From Polyporus tsugae (taxonomy: Eukaryota > Basidiomycota > Agaricomycetes > Polyporales > Polyporaceae), in assembly GCA_024305745.1 (NCBI GenBank), contig JAHRBS010000014.1, forward strand, positions 999,501 to 1,063,500: a stretch of DNA of 64,000 bases, in the 5' to 3' direction. Under the pieces are notes generated by a model. That model worked only from the letters and a program-made list of their open reading frames with translations. It had not been told where the DNA came from and did not search any database. Shown piece after piece: positions 23,368-35,977 of this stretch (position 1 is its first letter; each line of letters begins with the position of its first letter). The position numbers and the translations under genes were made by a program.

Positions 23368-24611
23368 GTCACTGTATACCTTCTCTCTCGACCCAATCGA
23401 TATACGGCATGCTTGGCATCGACACCATTTCCACTATCATTTTATCATGACACGACCTTACGACTGTTACGAATCCCAATTGCATTGTTTGTCTTCTGTT
23501 CACGATAGCGCACCCGTCCTACCTCTCCTCTCGCCCACCCACGTATATATGTTCATCATCGTTCAACGTTCACTCCCCTCATTCCGGCCGTCTCGACTCT
23601 CGTGCGGTGCGGTTTGCCAGTTTATACAGACACATGTGCGGACTTTACACATCCTACGGATGCCCGGCATGATCACGGATTTTTTTTAGGCTTTTAGATT
23701 CACTCGCTCTTCTGTCTACGTAGTGTCACTCATCCTTCTCGCGGACTTTGTCGAACGATGGCGGCAGCCTCAGCATTGTTGGTGTAGCTCTATTGCGGCC
23801 TCTTGGCCTCGTAATGACTTAATTTAAGACTTATGACAAAGTTCTCCTGGTCTCTTGGTTGTCATTTGTTCTTCGCCCTTGTACGGACGAGCAAGGTGGA
23901 TGGTTGGGAGTGTCGGGGTTCCAGGGCATCAGCATGACATCGTTCTTGTCAATGCTCCCGGTTCGTCGGTATTCTGTCCGGGCTGCTTCCGAGGAGGATC
24001 TATCGACGGATGGAGATTCCCTAGTGTATTTCTACACTGTCCGAATGTGATACATACAGCGAGTAAGCCGGACACGATTCTCGCCAACGTACTAGTACTC
24101 TTCCAACGGAGCGTAGACTATTGGGAACAGGGAGATCACAGACAAGCCAGGCTGTAAAGTACATTAGCGTCGTCGTTTCGGTATGGGGAAGGGAACGCAT
24201 GGCGTACCGGATCCTGTTGTGCCACATTGGGACATCTCGTTGGACTGGGCGTGGCCTCCAGGCCGAGGGATGTCGTACCAAGTTGTGCTACAACCTACGT
24301 CTCGCAACCCCCGAGGTTCTGATCTGTCCTTGGACGCGTTGGACCGATTGCCACACGAGTGTGGCTTGGTGATGAACCAGGCGGCATCGGTTCTTCAGGA
24401 TGTGTGAGGTTCCCAACGGGTCTCCAGACGAAGGTCCTTGTGTCCCGGAAGGCGTGCGATATGGCCACCAAATCCGTCGGGGGAAGGGGCTGGCTGGGCC
24501 TTGCAGCTCCAAGTAAGGGTAGCGGGATACGTCACAGGACGCACGGTGCATGATCGTCCCATTGAGCTTGGAGCTCAACATTCGACGGAGATAGACGAGC
24601 CCGCAGGCGGA
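23368..24611. other. Convergent 1.2-kb spacer, kinase / zinc-finger gene
   Basis: Both neighbours end into this interval. T-rich stretches just after 23,400 and near 23,680 fit 3' UTR sequence. The longest frames (for example 24121–24372 plus and 24288–24581 minus) oppose each other and match no family known to me. Confidence 0.5.
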
Positions 24612-26549
24612 TCACTCTTTCTCGATTCCCTCGTGCTCCTGCTGCTCTGCCTTGTCGTCGTCGTCGTCGTCAAACTCCTCGCCCTCCTCCTCTTCCAACG
24701 CTGCCTCCGCCTCCGCCTGTGCTTGCGCTGCGGATGCCGCCTGAGCAATAGCTTGCTCGAGCAACCTCGTCTGCTCTTCTGAAAGCCATGAGAGGGAAAG
24801 TGGGGGCGGAGCCGACTCATCTCCCGCCGCCGCCGGCGACGTGGGTTCCGTATCCGGAAGATCCACCGCCATAGGCGTGTCTTCCGCGGGAGATGCCTCA
24901 AAAGGAGGGATGGGTGTGATCTCTGCGGGAACAGCAGACTGCTGTGCGCGAGCAATAATACTCGCCAGTGTCGACTGGCTGGCATGCGGAGGGGGCATTG
25001 GCGCGGGGGCAGCGGGAGTGCCCAAGCCCTTCGAGACCTCGGCTTGGAGCAGCCCATGGATCCCCAGTACCATGTTCTGCGCCTGGTAGATAACCGCTGG
25101 GTCAACCTCGCCCTCCTCTGGACCCATGTGTTCGGCCATGGTGGGCCCCACCGAGGATGCCGCGATCCCGTTCCACAGCTTCGCACGCCGGCTGATCTCC
25201 TCCTCGCCATCGATCTTGTCCACCTCGACCTCCTCGATCTCCGCGTACGCGCACGCAGCGTCTACCGCCGAGTCTGCCTCCCCAGACCGGCCCTTCCCGC
25301 CGCCCGTTGTGCAGGCGCGGCTGCGCGCGTCCTTGTGCCGCTTGATCGCGTCGCGTCGCGAGAAGATCTTGTTGCATCCGGCACAGCGCCACGCTTTCTT
25401 CTCGTGCAGGAGGGCGTGCCGCTTCAGGTCGTGATTGCGCACGAAGGACGCGGGGCACTGGGTGCAGCGGTACGGACGGTGCTCGAGCGTATGCAGACGT
25501 TGGTGCGCTCGGAGGGAGAAGAGGCGATGGAAGGTCTTCGGGCAGCCGATGACCAGGCAGGGGTAGACCGCAGTGCCGATGTCGGGCGGCGGAAGGGGTG
25601 GAGGGGGCGCGGATCCGGGGGGTCCGTGCCATGGGGGCGGGGGCGGGGTGTTGCCGATGTGAATACCACTGAGGACGCCGAGCATTTGCACGAGCCCTGC
25701 GAGCTCTTGCAAGGCTTGCATGCGCCCTTCCCCCGCGCGTGGTGCAGAGGTGACGGCGAAGAGGAAGACTTGATGGAGTTGCAGCTGGATCGATGAGATG
25801 ACTGCTGGGTTGACAGATTGACCTTGTGCTTGGGCGGGGGCGGAGGGGTTCATGAGGGCGTGGGCGACGACGCGGATGGCTTCGCCTATCTGGTAGAGTA
25901 GGTCGGGTTGGTCGATGGGGATGGGGACTGCAAAGCGTTTCTGCGGGTACTCGGGAAAGCGACCGCCCTCGTCCTCCTGGTCGCGTTTGCGCTTGCCCTT
26001 GTCTAGCTGTATCGCGGACGCGTCCGAATTGCGCAGTGACCCAAAGAGTGCGTCAGATTTGGCAAGGGACAGGATGATTTCCGTCAGAGCACGGGCAAGT
26101 GGTTTGGAGATGGTGGAGGAAGATATGCACCGGTTGAACACCTCCATTAAGTTCCCTCCATCAGGCCCGGGGATACTTGACCCAGACATGGTGGATCTGA
26201 GAATTGGATGTTTGGATGCAAAGGTAAGGATACCCCTCATGGTGAGCAATGCGGCATCTTGCTTCTTCCTGAAGGAAGCTTGGGGAGGTACTTGAGGAGG
26301 TGACATGGGTTCGGGTGGAGGGGGGACCGCTGCGCTCTCTACTACCGCCGCGGCCTCGGCTTGAGCCTTCGCGATGTCGGCTAGAAGCTGGTCTCCGAGT
26401 CTGCGAGCCATAGCTTCGGCCTCCGCATCGAGGTCCTCGGCCTCATCGTACTCCTCTCCCTCGGCATCCTCGTAGCCCTCGTCGTCGTCGTAATCGTCGT
26501 CTTCATTTGTTGGGAATTGGAAATCCGGAAGAGTGATGGAGGAAGCCAT
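24612..26549 (-). CDS. C2H2 zinc-finger transcription factor, acidic
   Basis: A single uninterrupted frame of 645 residues, unusual in this intron-rich neighbourhood. Residues 14–50 are strongly acidic (runs of Asp, Glu, Tyr). Three fingers lie at about residues 328–412: CLVIGCPKTF with H-x-x-x-H, CTQCPASF with HALLH, and CAGCNKIFSRRDAIKRH completed by a Cys instead of the last His (C2HC). A Pro/Ala-rich region and a second acidic tail (EEEEGEEFDDDDDDK) follow the fingers. The layout suggests a DNA-binding regulator with acidic activation regions. The DNA target is unknown. It is head to head with FIG4 across 229 bp. I chose 26549 because it starts MASSITLPDFQFP, is the first ATG of the frame, and the acidic block follows directly. 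Confidence 0.85.
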   Translation of the reverse strand: MASSITLPDFQFPTNEDDDYDDDEGYEDAEGEEYDEAEDLDAEAEAMARRLGDQLLADIAKAQAEAAAVVESAAVPPPPEPMSPPQVPPQASFRKKQDAALLTMRGILTFASKHPILRSTMSGSSIPGPDGGNLMEVFNRCISSSTISKPLARALTEIILSLAKSDALFGSLRNSDASAIQLDKGKRKRDQEDEGGRFPEYPQKRFAVPIPIDQPDLLYQIGEAIRVVAHALMNPSAPAQAQGQSVNPAVISSIQLQLHQVFLFAVTSAPRAGEGRMQALQELAGLVQMLGVLSGIHIGNTPPPPPWHGPPGSAPPPPLPPPDIGTAVYPCLVIGCPKTFHRLFSLRAHQRLHTLEHRPYRCTQCPASFVRNHDLKRHALLHEKKAWRCAGCNKIFSRRDAIKRHKDARSRACTTGGGKGRSGEADSAVDAACAYAEIEEVEVDKIDGEEEISRRAKLWNGIAASSVGPTMAEHMGPEEGEVDPAVIYQAQNMVLGIHGLLQAEVSKGLGTPAAPAPMPPPHASQSTLASIIARAQQSAVPAEITPIPPFEASPAEDTPMAVDLPDTEPTSPAAAGDESAPPPLSLSWLSEEQTRLLEQAIAQAASAAQAQAEAEAALEEEEGEEFDDDDDDKAEQQEHEGIEKE

Positions 26550-26778
26550 GTAAAGAGAAAGTGAGTGGGAAGAAGCACGGAGGTGCCGGTGCTCCTGGTG
26601 TGAGAAAATATTTGAAGGTTGTTTGCGCTTGATAGGATCCCAAGCTATTAAATAACCTGATGTGGTATCTCAAGCGCTCATACCTCGCTCGCTCAATGGT
26701 CACTATAAGTATACCCAGCTTGGTCCTCAACCACCACAGCCTGCGCGACGGGCGGGGACCTCCGCACTTCCCCCAGTC
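26550..26778. promoter_or_regulatory. Bidirectional promoter, zinc-finger gene / FIG4
   Basis: Only 229 bp separate two diverging start codons, so both transcripts must start here. An upstream frame continuous with FIG4 begins at a GTG (26662), but there is no in-frame ATG before 26779. Confidence 0.6.
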
Positions 26779-29700
26779 ATGGCTGCTCAGCCTGTTTTCA
26801 CCTACCTGCAGGCACCTACCCCTTCGAGTCTAGATTCCAGCGGCACTGTCACTCCAGTTTCTCAGGCCTCTATCCCACTCCCTTCTGCTGCTACCTTAAT
26901 ACCCGATGCCGCTTCGCTCAAGTCTAAAGATACCCAGAGTCTCTCCACCACCATTGCTGCCGCACCGAACTACTATTCCAAGGGCCCCCACCTACGATCC
27001 GACGATCCATCACTTGCTTTCAACAAGTTCATTTTGTACGAGAACCGTCTACGTTTCTACATCGTCGCCTCCAATACATCCGACTCTCGCCATCGCATCA
27101 TCAAGATAGACAGGACATCGCAAGATGAGCTTACTGCCGTTGAAGACGAAGCGATATACAGTGGTAAGCAAATGAGCGCGATGCTCAAGATGCTTGAGGA
27201 CGGGAATAAGCACTGCGGCGGTTTGGGGAAGGCACGGGTGTTCTTCGGTATCGCAGGTACGTTCTACGACATTCACACATCACACAGTAGCCAAGACACG
27301 TTGTAGGTTTTATCAAGTTCACCGCGGGGTGGTACATGATCCTCATCTCCAAGCGTTCGGTCGTTGCTCTCATCGGCGGTCACTACGTCTACCACTGTGA
27401 GAGCACAGACATGATGCCTGTCGCTTTCAGTCACAAGATAGACAAGACTGCGGAGGAACAGCGATCGATGAACGTCTTCAAGCAAGTCGACATGTCCAAG
27501 AACTTCTACTTCAGGTCATTTGGCCCCCTTCCAACTCCCCTCCCCTGTACTCTCCTAACTAATATATCCTCCGCCCTCCTGATAGTTACACGTATGACCT
27601 CACTTCCACCCTCCAACACAACCTCACTCGCGATGGACTGAGTCCTTCCCGTCGGTGGGCGCTGAACGACCGATTTGCCTGGAACCACCACCTACTGACG
27701 TCGGCGTTCGAGGAGGGCAGTTCTCCGTCTTCAAAGGCGCATTGGCTCGTCCCTTTGGTTCATGGCCACGTCGATCAAGCGAGTGAGTAAGACCATTAGT
27801 GTCCTTGTATAAAATTAATAACATCTCTTAGAACTGACGGTCCTCGGACGTGTTGTCTTCATTACCCTTATTGCACGGAGATCCCGACACCATGCTGGTG
27901 CGCGATATCTTAAGCGCGGCGTGAACGACGAGGTTAGCACTATTATTGCCCAATATCCTCATCAGGTTCTGACCCTTTCTAGGGCAACGTCGCAAATGAG
28001 GTAGAGACGGAACAGATCGTCTCAGAAACGCTGACGACGCCGTTCTACGCCCCTGCCCCCAAAGACTCTCCAGACGGTAGGCAGGGAAGACGCCCTACTC
28101 CCAATTTTACCAGTTATGTCCAGGTATGCGTCTCCGCCGTCGACATGTCTCGTCCTCACTGAACCCCCTTCGTCAGTACCGTGGCAGTATACCTCTCTTC
28201 TGGACCCAGGAAGTTACAGGTGTTGCCCCCAAACCTCCCATTGAGAGTACGCCATGGTTCAACCAGTTACCCACTCCCCATTGCTCACGATCTTGACCAC
28301 GATAGTCCCGGTCATCGACCCCTTCTACACGTCAGCCGCTCGTCACTTCGACGACCTCTTCAGGCGGTATGGGACGCCCGTCACGATCCTGAACCTAATC
28401 AAGAGTCGAGAGCCACAGCCACGCGAGTCGAAACTGTTGGAGGAGTACACGCAGTGTGTGCTGTACCTGAACCAGTTCTTGCCTCCTGAGAAGAGGATGG
28501 TGCACCGGCCCTGGGACATGGCGCGCGCATACAAAGAGTGAGTGGCGCCAGCATAGGCAATCGCGCCAGGGTATTGACTCCCATCTCGCATCTAGGAAGA
28601 AACAGGACGTCATCAGTTATCTGGAAGACATCGCCGAGGAGTCTATCCAAATGACCAGCTTCTTCCACACGGGGCCGGAGCCATTCTCTCACTTCCTGCA
28701 GAACGAGATAGAGTAAGTGGAGGTTCTACATGCCCCTGGCTTGCGGCTGACTCGCGATGCAGCGGGGAAGAGTATCCCTGGCGCACGACTATGTCGGTCC
28801 AGAATGGCATATGCCGGACGAACTGTGTTGACTGCCTCGACCGGACAAACGCAGCGCAATTCGTGTTCGGGAAGCGTGCACTCGGGCATCAGTTGTACGC
28901 CCTCGGCGTCGTTGATACACCCAATCTGGCTTTCGACTCCGATGCGGTGAACATGCTGACCGAGATGTACCACGACCATGGCGATAGTGCGTTCGACGTT
29001 TCTGACCTCACCGCATGCCTCGCTGAGCATTATATTCAGGCTTGGCTCTGCAGTACACAGGAAGCGCGCTTGTGAACCGAGTTGAGACTTATCGCCGCAT
29101 GCCCCACTGGAACAGCCATTCCCGGGACATCATCGAGAACCTGCGTCGATTCTACGCAAACTCGCTTCTCGGTCAGCTCCCTTTGACTCTCCGGATGTCC
29201 AGTCTGCCGCTTACATTCTTACATGCGCGTAGACAACGACAAGCAGGCCGCCATCAACCTCTTCCTCGGTATGCCCGCAGAGAAGACGACAAACCGCGCG
29301 CCGCGACAAAGGGGAAACTACCAGAAGTGGTTCTTGGACGAGCATCTCGAGGTTGCGTACCCGCTCGACGCGTGCGAGAGGGCTGTCGCGCAGTTCGTGA
29401 ACAGTCGAGCGGATTACTGGATAGAGTACTACCGGCCGCTGCTCTTCACGTCACTCGGGAAGCATTTTGCGTTCTCGATGAACAGCACGCTCAAGTTGCC
29501 TGGGTGGGTGTAGGTTCTTCTCCGTATAGGGTATGGCTAAATTTCTTTAATGAGCTAGCAAGACAGCTCGGGATATCAACATGAGTCCATTCCTTCCGCA
29601 CCACGTACCGAGCCATCAGCATCCCAAGTGAGTCACGGCTATCCTGCTGAGGGCTTTCTTACCCATCCCACCTTCTCATGATATAGGTTGATGGATGGCG

Positions 29701-30206
29701 TACGACGGTGGATAGGGCAGAACCCGGCTGGAGGGCAACGTAAGTCCCGGATCGACCGCTCCCAAGACCCCAAGTCGAAGCCCAAGAAGCCGTACGTCGT
29801 CCCGGAGGACGTGCCGGAGACGCTTCCAGAGCTCGTCATGCGACTGCTGGACCCTATCGTGAAGGAGGAGCAAGAGTACCAAGAGTACGTGCGCCTTCAG
29901 TACTCTTGTGTTTCTGGGGCAGTGTCTTATGGCATATGAATGCCGTAATCGCTCAGGTACATCGAGCAAGGCCAGGAGCTGCTGGTCATGTCGCGCGAGC
30001 AAGTGGACTACCGCAAGACTATCTACCAGAAGTACCGGGACGCGACCAAGCTCGCGCAGGGCACAACGGAGCCCTTGGAGCTCAACGACAAGGACGAGAA
30101 GATCGTCTCGGCGTACATGGACCGTGGAAGTGCGCAAGACTCGGATGCAGGGTATACTTCGACAAATTACGAGAAGATCATCCAGGAACTCACCATGGTG
30201 GATTGA
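26779..30206 (+). CDS. FIG4: FIG4-type SAC-domain phosphoinositide phosphatase
   Basis: Fig4 removes the 5-phosphate of PtdIns(3,5)P2 on endosome/vacuole membranes and, bound to Vac14, also supports Fab1 kinase. The protein starts [20 protein letters not shown], with a disordered Ser/Thr/Pro-rich leader, then the SAC domain: [50 protein letters not shown], the dyad region [10 protein letters not shown], and PLFWTQEV. The catalytic P-loop is CVDCLDRTN (Cys-x5-Arg-Thr) near 28,830, intact. After it come [28 protein letters not shown] residues and a helical C-terminus ending [12 protein letters not shown]. At least fourteen exons; introns 45–70 nt. The C-terminal region has the length expected for Fig4 rather than Sac1, and no membrane span follows, which also argues against Sac1. 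Confidence 0.92.
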
Positions 30207-30505
30207 CACGATTGCGATGACGCGTGCTACTGTATTTCTAGATGTGTATCATACTCATTCACGTTCACTAACCTGAGGCTGCAAGGATGGAATCAATTTG
30301 AAGACCTGTGTTCTGGGTTCGTTCGGATGTACTTGTATGGTACAAGCAACTCAACGCGTTCCCCCACCCGATGGCGGGGTCATCTGGATACATAACTTAC
30401 ATGATTTCAATACATAAGCAGGCTCGTTGCGAAGACACGAATGTTCAGCCCATCTTCCAGGCAAGACTCTCACTGCGCCCCGCTTCCTCTGCACGGCTGG
30501 GCTAC

Positions 30506-32882
30506 TCAGCACATACTCACGACGACGTCCCGCTGCACATTGATCCCCGGGCTTTTGGATCCCGTCTCGAGCTTGCCCTTGGTGGCAGCCTGGGCACCAA
30601 AACCTTCCGAGGTGTAAGAGTCTGTTCCTGTACACGTTTAGAGCCGGGCGGTGTCAGTCAAATATGCACGTAGGGGAAGCTGCGACTGCTTACCATTACT
30701 ATGCGAGTTGCCCCGCAATTCAATGGCAACGGAGGAGCTGGCCTGCGTAGTATTGGCGCGATCCGGCCGTCTGAATTCAATGCCAGTGCCGAATATGTCT
30801 GTCCCGGTGATCATGCGTGCAGCACGGTCGTGGAGCGACCGCCTGCTATTAAGTCTAAATATCGGAAGGCGTGGTGTGAGAGCACTGTTACGCGCATATA
30901 TGGCGAGCAGCAATTGCAAGGCGTGGTACTCACGCAGCGAGGAGCGTGTTCGCATACACTGCGATGATGGAGGGTGAGTCACGCCACGATGGTAGCTCGA
31001 CGCTAGCAGCTGTGCATTGGACGTACGCTTAGTCACCAGCACGGATATCGCTGTGTATATTCCGTCATCGTTAGGGGATATCGTAACCTGCGGAGGGCCG
31101 ATACGTCAGCTCATACCGTCCGGCTGAGCATGAGAAGGATACGCACGACGAGGAACAGCGAGAGCATAGATAGGCTTCCGGGGCCGAGAGAGTGACGAGT
31201 CAGCGTCCAGTCCCTTGAGGTGCACCATGAAAGCCCAACCTTGTTATCAACCCTACAAACGACAACGGAGGAATGAATACAACAATAAGCTGGGATTCTA
31301 GGAGCTCGACGGACCCGTAGTGATTGTGTATAGGACCAGCACGTCCATCAACGAGTCCGTACTAGGGCGACACGATCAGAGGGTGGCTGCGCTTATGCAA
31401 CGCTGAAAACTCACCTTTTAATGCCGCTCCGGTTCTGACGCAAGGCGATGATGAGAACGGTGGTTATGATGGTGTCCGCGCAAACGGCCAGACCCGATGC
31501 GCATGCTATTAGCCACTACGTGACAACAGTTTAAATAATATGTGTGTGAAAATGGCTCATGATCTCACCGTGTTTGCCACGAATTGTCCTGAAAAACCGC
31601 TTGCGGTATCAATGTACCTGGCAAAGGACCTGGATGAGACTTGGACGAGATAAGATGGACGTGCGGGAGAAACGTACTCGACTACCGTCGTCGCTATTCG
31701 AGTGTGGGTCAGTTACTCCGCAGAGTCATGAAGTAGGGATGCATGAAATTCAGCCTACCGATGGTAAACCCTATATATTACGAGACAGAAGTCAATCCAC
31801 AATAAAGCAGTAGACAGAAGGCCACTGAGGGCAACCTACCGAGCTCTGCGACTAGGCAAACTACCTTTGGACGACCCCCACTTTAGTACAAAACTCGCCA
31901 TCTTAAATATATCCTTACCGCAAGTAACACAAGCAGCTTGTACCAGCCCCTGGCAACTGCATGCAGACTCCATATTAATGAAGTGTGTCATGGAACACTC
32001 AATTTGGCCACTGACGAAGGAACGCCCTCTGAGCGAAGAAACTGTCTTTTATCGGCAATTGATTAGCAAAATGACGTTGAACACGACCAGAATATATGGG
32101 CACTTACGCTTGGGATGTACTGATGATCAACCCCTGGTGCAGGGATGAGCAAGTCGGATTCTGACGACAGGGATTGCGCAAAAATGCCGTGACGCACCGA
32201 GGTAACTGGGAGCCACTGCAGGGATCCACGTTAAGACGATCTCACTCACATCGGGTGGGACAGAAGACATACCTCCATCGGACTTCAATGCAAAGATGTG
32301 AAATAACCGTGAGTGGATCTGGACTCGGAAGGGGAAGGGAGTTTGAGTACGTCTGGCACTCACTGTGTGGCTTCTCCGAGCTTCTCTGGCTGGAAGAACG
32401 ACGAGACCAAGAAATAATAACTGATGGTGTTGAGGATCATGGGGAGTATGAGATCAAGACAATCAGTTCACCATGTATGGCAGCTCAAAGCTACGTGGGC
32501 CGTTTCCAACAATCTGAAGGGCGTAGCAAGCCTTAGAAGGGTTTGGAAGGAGCCTGCGATGAGAAAGACTTACACGGTTAAGTACACCTGAATGCGGAGG
32601 AATGGTCGGTCAAAGTGCCAATAGTACCGTCGGTTAGCTCGTTCATACCGTGACCTTGAGCACCATCCTATCCGAGGGATACATTCTGCTGTATCGGTAA
32701 AATTGGTGCAGAGTGATCCCGTAGAGTCTAATCATGAGCAAGATCAGTTCCAGCTGCAGATGACGCAGAACATGACGGTGGATCACGTACACAAGCCCAA
32801 GGAATGTTCCTATGAGCACAGAACCGAACAACTTGTCCATAGGGATTTGCGGTACCGCTGGGGGAAGAGGGGATGAAGCCAT
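30506..32882 (-). CDS. DUF6534-type multi-pass membrane protein, many small exons
   Basis: This gene is invisible as a long open frame and appears only after splicing. Exon 1 (from 32882) starts MASSPLPPAVPQIPMDKLFG and joins, across an intron beginning GTACGT, to LYGITLHQFYRYSRMYPSD. Further exons give VYLTVLLETAHVALSCHTC, YYFLVSSFFQPEKLGEAT, GLIISTSQA, WLIACASGLAVCADTII, LIIALRQNRSGIKR, TDSLMDVLVLYTITTG, LYANTLLAAL and NSRRSLHDRAARMITGTDIF. This is the seven-helix DUF6534 pattern common in Agaricomycetes, with the hallmark 'LYANTLLAxLNSR' near the C-terminus. No biochemical function is known for the family. The middle (about 31,560–32,300) has weak exon calls and some divergence. The stop at 30506 is the simplest reading; a further exon is possible. 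Confidence 0.75.
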
Positions 32883-35800
32883 TGACTCGCAGTGACCAGG
32901 GAAGGATACAAAGTCTCAGGACGGCCTTCTGGCCCCCCAAACAGCATTATATCGGGCTTGGGGCGCGCGCGTCTCAAAGGACGAAGCTTCCACATCTGAC
33001 AACCGTCGGAGATTGTAGGGATAGCCATAAGTCAATAGCGCAAACTTTTTCGTTCTCGTCTTCTGTGCACAGATCGGCCACGTGTGCCTGGATGCCGAGT
33101 TTCGGCACGAGGGTGCTAGCCTGTCTACTAGGTGCAGTCGAGGCGACAGACTTCATCGCAAGTGGCTGTGGTTTGATATCATAAGTAGTTCGGTGAGAGT
33201 TCTGTAGGACGCATTAGACACTGGCCGCAAACATGTTTTGTGTCCATCATCAGTAAGGTTTGAACGCTACGCGGGTACATTCACCTAGGCACTGTCGAGG
33301 AACTGTAGAGGGACGTCAGAGACTCGTAATCGGAACCTCATGAGTCGCCTCCTGCGTTGATGGCGCCGTGGTGCCTGCGTTTGAAAGGCGCAATGCTATA
33401 TACAGCTCTGATCAGGCCGACAGATCGCAGGGATGAAGAAGCAAACGAACCTTGGCAACATTCTTTAGCCACCCCGTCTTCCCGCTCTGGAGACTGGCAT
33501 CGGATCGGAGGCCAGTTTTAGATAGGGCACACATCGCCGGTCAATGCACCCCCCTCCCCTCTCTGGGTATTGACAAGCGCGGCCCGCTCACGGCCCCCGC
33601 TGCCCAGAGTCATCCTGTTGTATCGAATCCGACTCAAATGAGGGACAATAATGGGCCTTGAGGAGGCTGGGTCATCCTCTGCCCAGGCACGTTCTACTCA
33701 TGCCTCGCCCTCCTCAGCGCTGAACTATGACAGGTATCAATCCGAGTGAAAACTGTGAATGGACTTCTCTGTAACGGCAACTGACGAGATGCCGGATGAG
33801 ACCAGAACTTTGTCTGCGCGAATGGGAGAGTAACCTGTTAGGAGTTTTCATTGCGCCTTTTCGTCCAGTTTTGTGATGCCTACGTTTGCTACCCGTCATG
33901 ACGTGCCATACACAAATCGATTACGAGCTGCTTACCTGCGTACCCCATACGCACTACGCGGTAGACGGGCCTATACAATACGAGGGGGCATTCGCACTCC
34001 TGTGGGGGAACAAGAAGTTCGATGAAGGTGTCCAGAGGAAGAAGTGGGGGGAATGATGGTAGCAGTCAGAGAAGGTGGAGTACCCAAACCGCTGTGCTGC
34101 TGCGAGAAGCCACATGAGACGGAGAATCTGATGCTGGGAGTGCGATCATCATACGTCGAGCTTATGACTACTCGATGAGAACATCGCACCTGATGAGTTA
34201 CAGTACGTCGCGGTCCAAATCATACGACTCAAGAACTCCTCGCCTATCGCCTCACATCTGCATGTATACAGAAGCGCACCACGTCGGCGTCTGAGCCCGT
34301 TCTTGACTGTGATCCAAGAACGTTGGCCATGAAGTACAGTAGGCGCAAAGCGGTGACAGAGGTTTCGCCCCACCAGCCTGCTTTTCAGTGGTCTACCATT
34401 TGTTGGAGACTTTAGAGTGCGCTTAGCTACGCGGTTGTATTCAGGAACCGCACGGACGGCGGCTTTTGCTATAGGATTCGCGGCAAGTTGCAATAATATT
34501 GCGAAGGTGCCTTGTCTTGTCCAGCATTACATCTACACGTACAAATACACTTCACAATTCATCAGCGATTTATTTCGAAAGCAGAACTAGTGAAACCCAC
34601 CGACTGTTTGGGTCCCTCCGCGATTCCTTGGAGTCCTTCCCCCCACTTGTTGCTAGAGCTTCGTCGGTAAGAGAAGACATTGGAGAGGTATTCGTGCTTT
34701 CCTGCTGTTTGTTCTGAGTTGTCTCCTGCAGCACCTCGGCCGTCTTTATTCCGTACATGTCCAAGTTACAACGAGAAAGCCCGCCAGGCACTACTCACAT
34801 TTTGCAATACTATGCCCGTGTGTTACGACACCGAATGTCTATATCTCGTTCGTTCTCCATAGCCGGCGACTTGGCGCGAGCGTCATTGGGGTATGGTCGA
34901 GGTCAAGGAGGAGGACGTACTTAAGTTAAGTTACGCTGCGCAAGGTCCTGTCGAGTCAGGCGCTAATCAAAAGGAGGACCTCGGACACTCTTCGGACACG
35001 TCGCTGGGTGATCTCTCCCTCCGAGTCCCAGACCAAGTCCAAGTCGCGGTCGGACGTCCTCTCTTCCGGCCCTCCCACCGGCCGTCATTAAGCTTCTTCT
35101 CATACTCTAGGTCTACAAAGCTTTCTCGAGGGCGTATTCAGATACTCGTAGTCACGACCTTCCTATACATGCATCTTAACAGACCTTTGTGATGTGGGAG
35201 GGGCCAGAGTTGCGTCAAGCGCGACATCTGTACATGTGGCATGCAAGCCTACGACGTGTCGAAAGCCTTGAATCTCTTTCGTGAGTGCTCGGCTCTCGTT
35301 CCCTGGCTGCTCTGGTTAACACGTAGGGTCTCCGTCGGCCTAATCACGGTTTTTGTACCCGATTAAAGGAACCTCAGGGCATGATGTACACTACTGGCCC
35401 TTTAAAGCTTCACGCGCCGGGCTGAAGAGTTCGGCTGGACGATGTCCAGCGCGTACGAGAACCGACTTTTCAGAGTGTCCACCGTCGCACCAACTTCTAG
35501 TGAAAGCGGCTGATTTATCACGACAAGTCTCCATAAGAGGTAAGGGCGAATTAGCCCTACTCCACGTTTCACCCGGGGTGGAGAGGTGATGGACGCTTTG
35601 CCGAAGTGCTGTGCTTAACCACTCGGATCCACTTTTGGCAGTTGCGCCGTAGCTTCTCGCTCGTTGTGCATTCTGCGAACACGCTGCGCAGTGGAAACCG
35701 CAGAATGGAAGACAAGGACCCTACAGGTATGAGCGCAGCCGAGACCTGGGCGAAGTCCCGACGTGTCACAGAGAGTGGGGCCTACCCCGAGTCCTTCAGA

Positions 35801-35977
35801 TTGGGAGCAGTTCATGCAGCGTCAACACCTTTCAGAAGGGTATAAGAAGGCAATGAACGGGGGAGGGAAAGCTGCAGGCTCAGACTCGTGCAGCAAGCCT
35901 CCCCATCCCTGTTCTCTTCCGATAGACACTGTCTTTCCCGCCGCTTCCAACTTACTCTTACTTCGAGAGAAAGCACG
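32883..35977. other. Gene-poor 3.1-kb region
   Basis: I could not build a gene here. Frames are short on both strands, with mixed composition. The first part should hold the DUF6534 promoter and the last 100 bp the promoter of the small secreted protein. A minus-strand frame at 34149–34493 and a plus-strand frame at 34893–35192 are the longest, and neither resembles a known family. I saw no terminal repeats or transposon enzyme motifs. A hidden multi-exon gene of the DUF6534 kind cannot be excluded. Confidence 0.45.

Noticed and set aside
35560..35640. Minus-strand GAGTGGTTAAG motif like the D-arm of a tRNA-Ser
   Set aside because: No matching anticodon stem or T-loop; the rest cannot fold into a cloverleaf.
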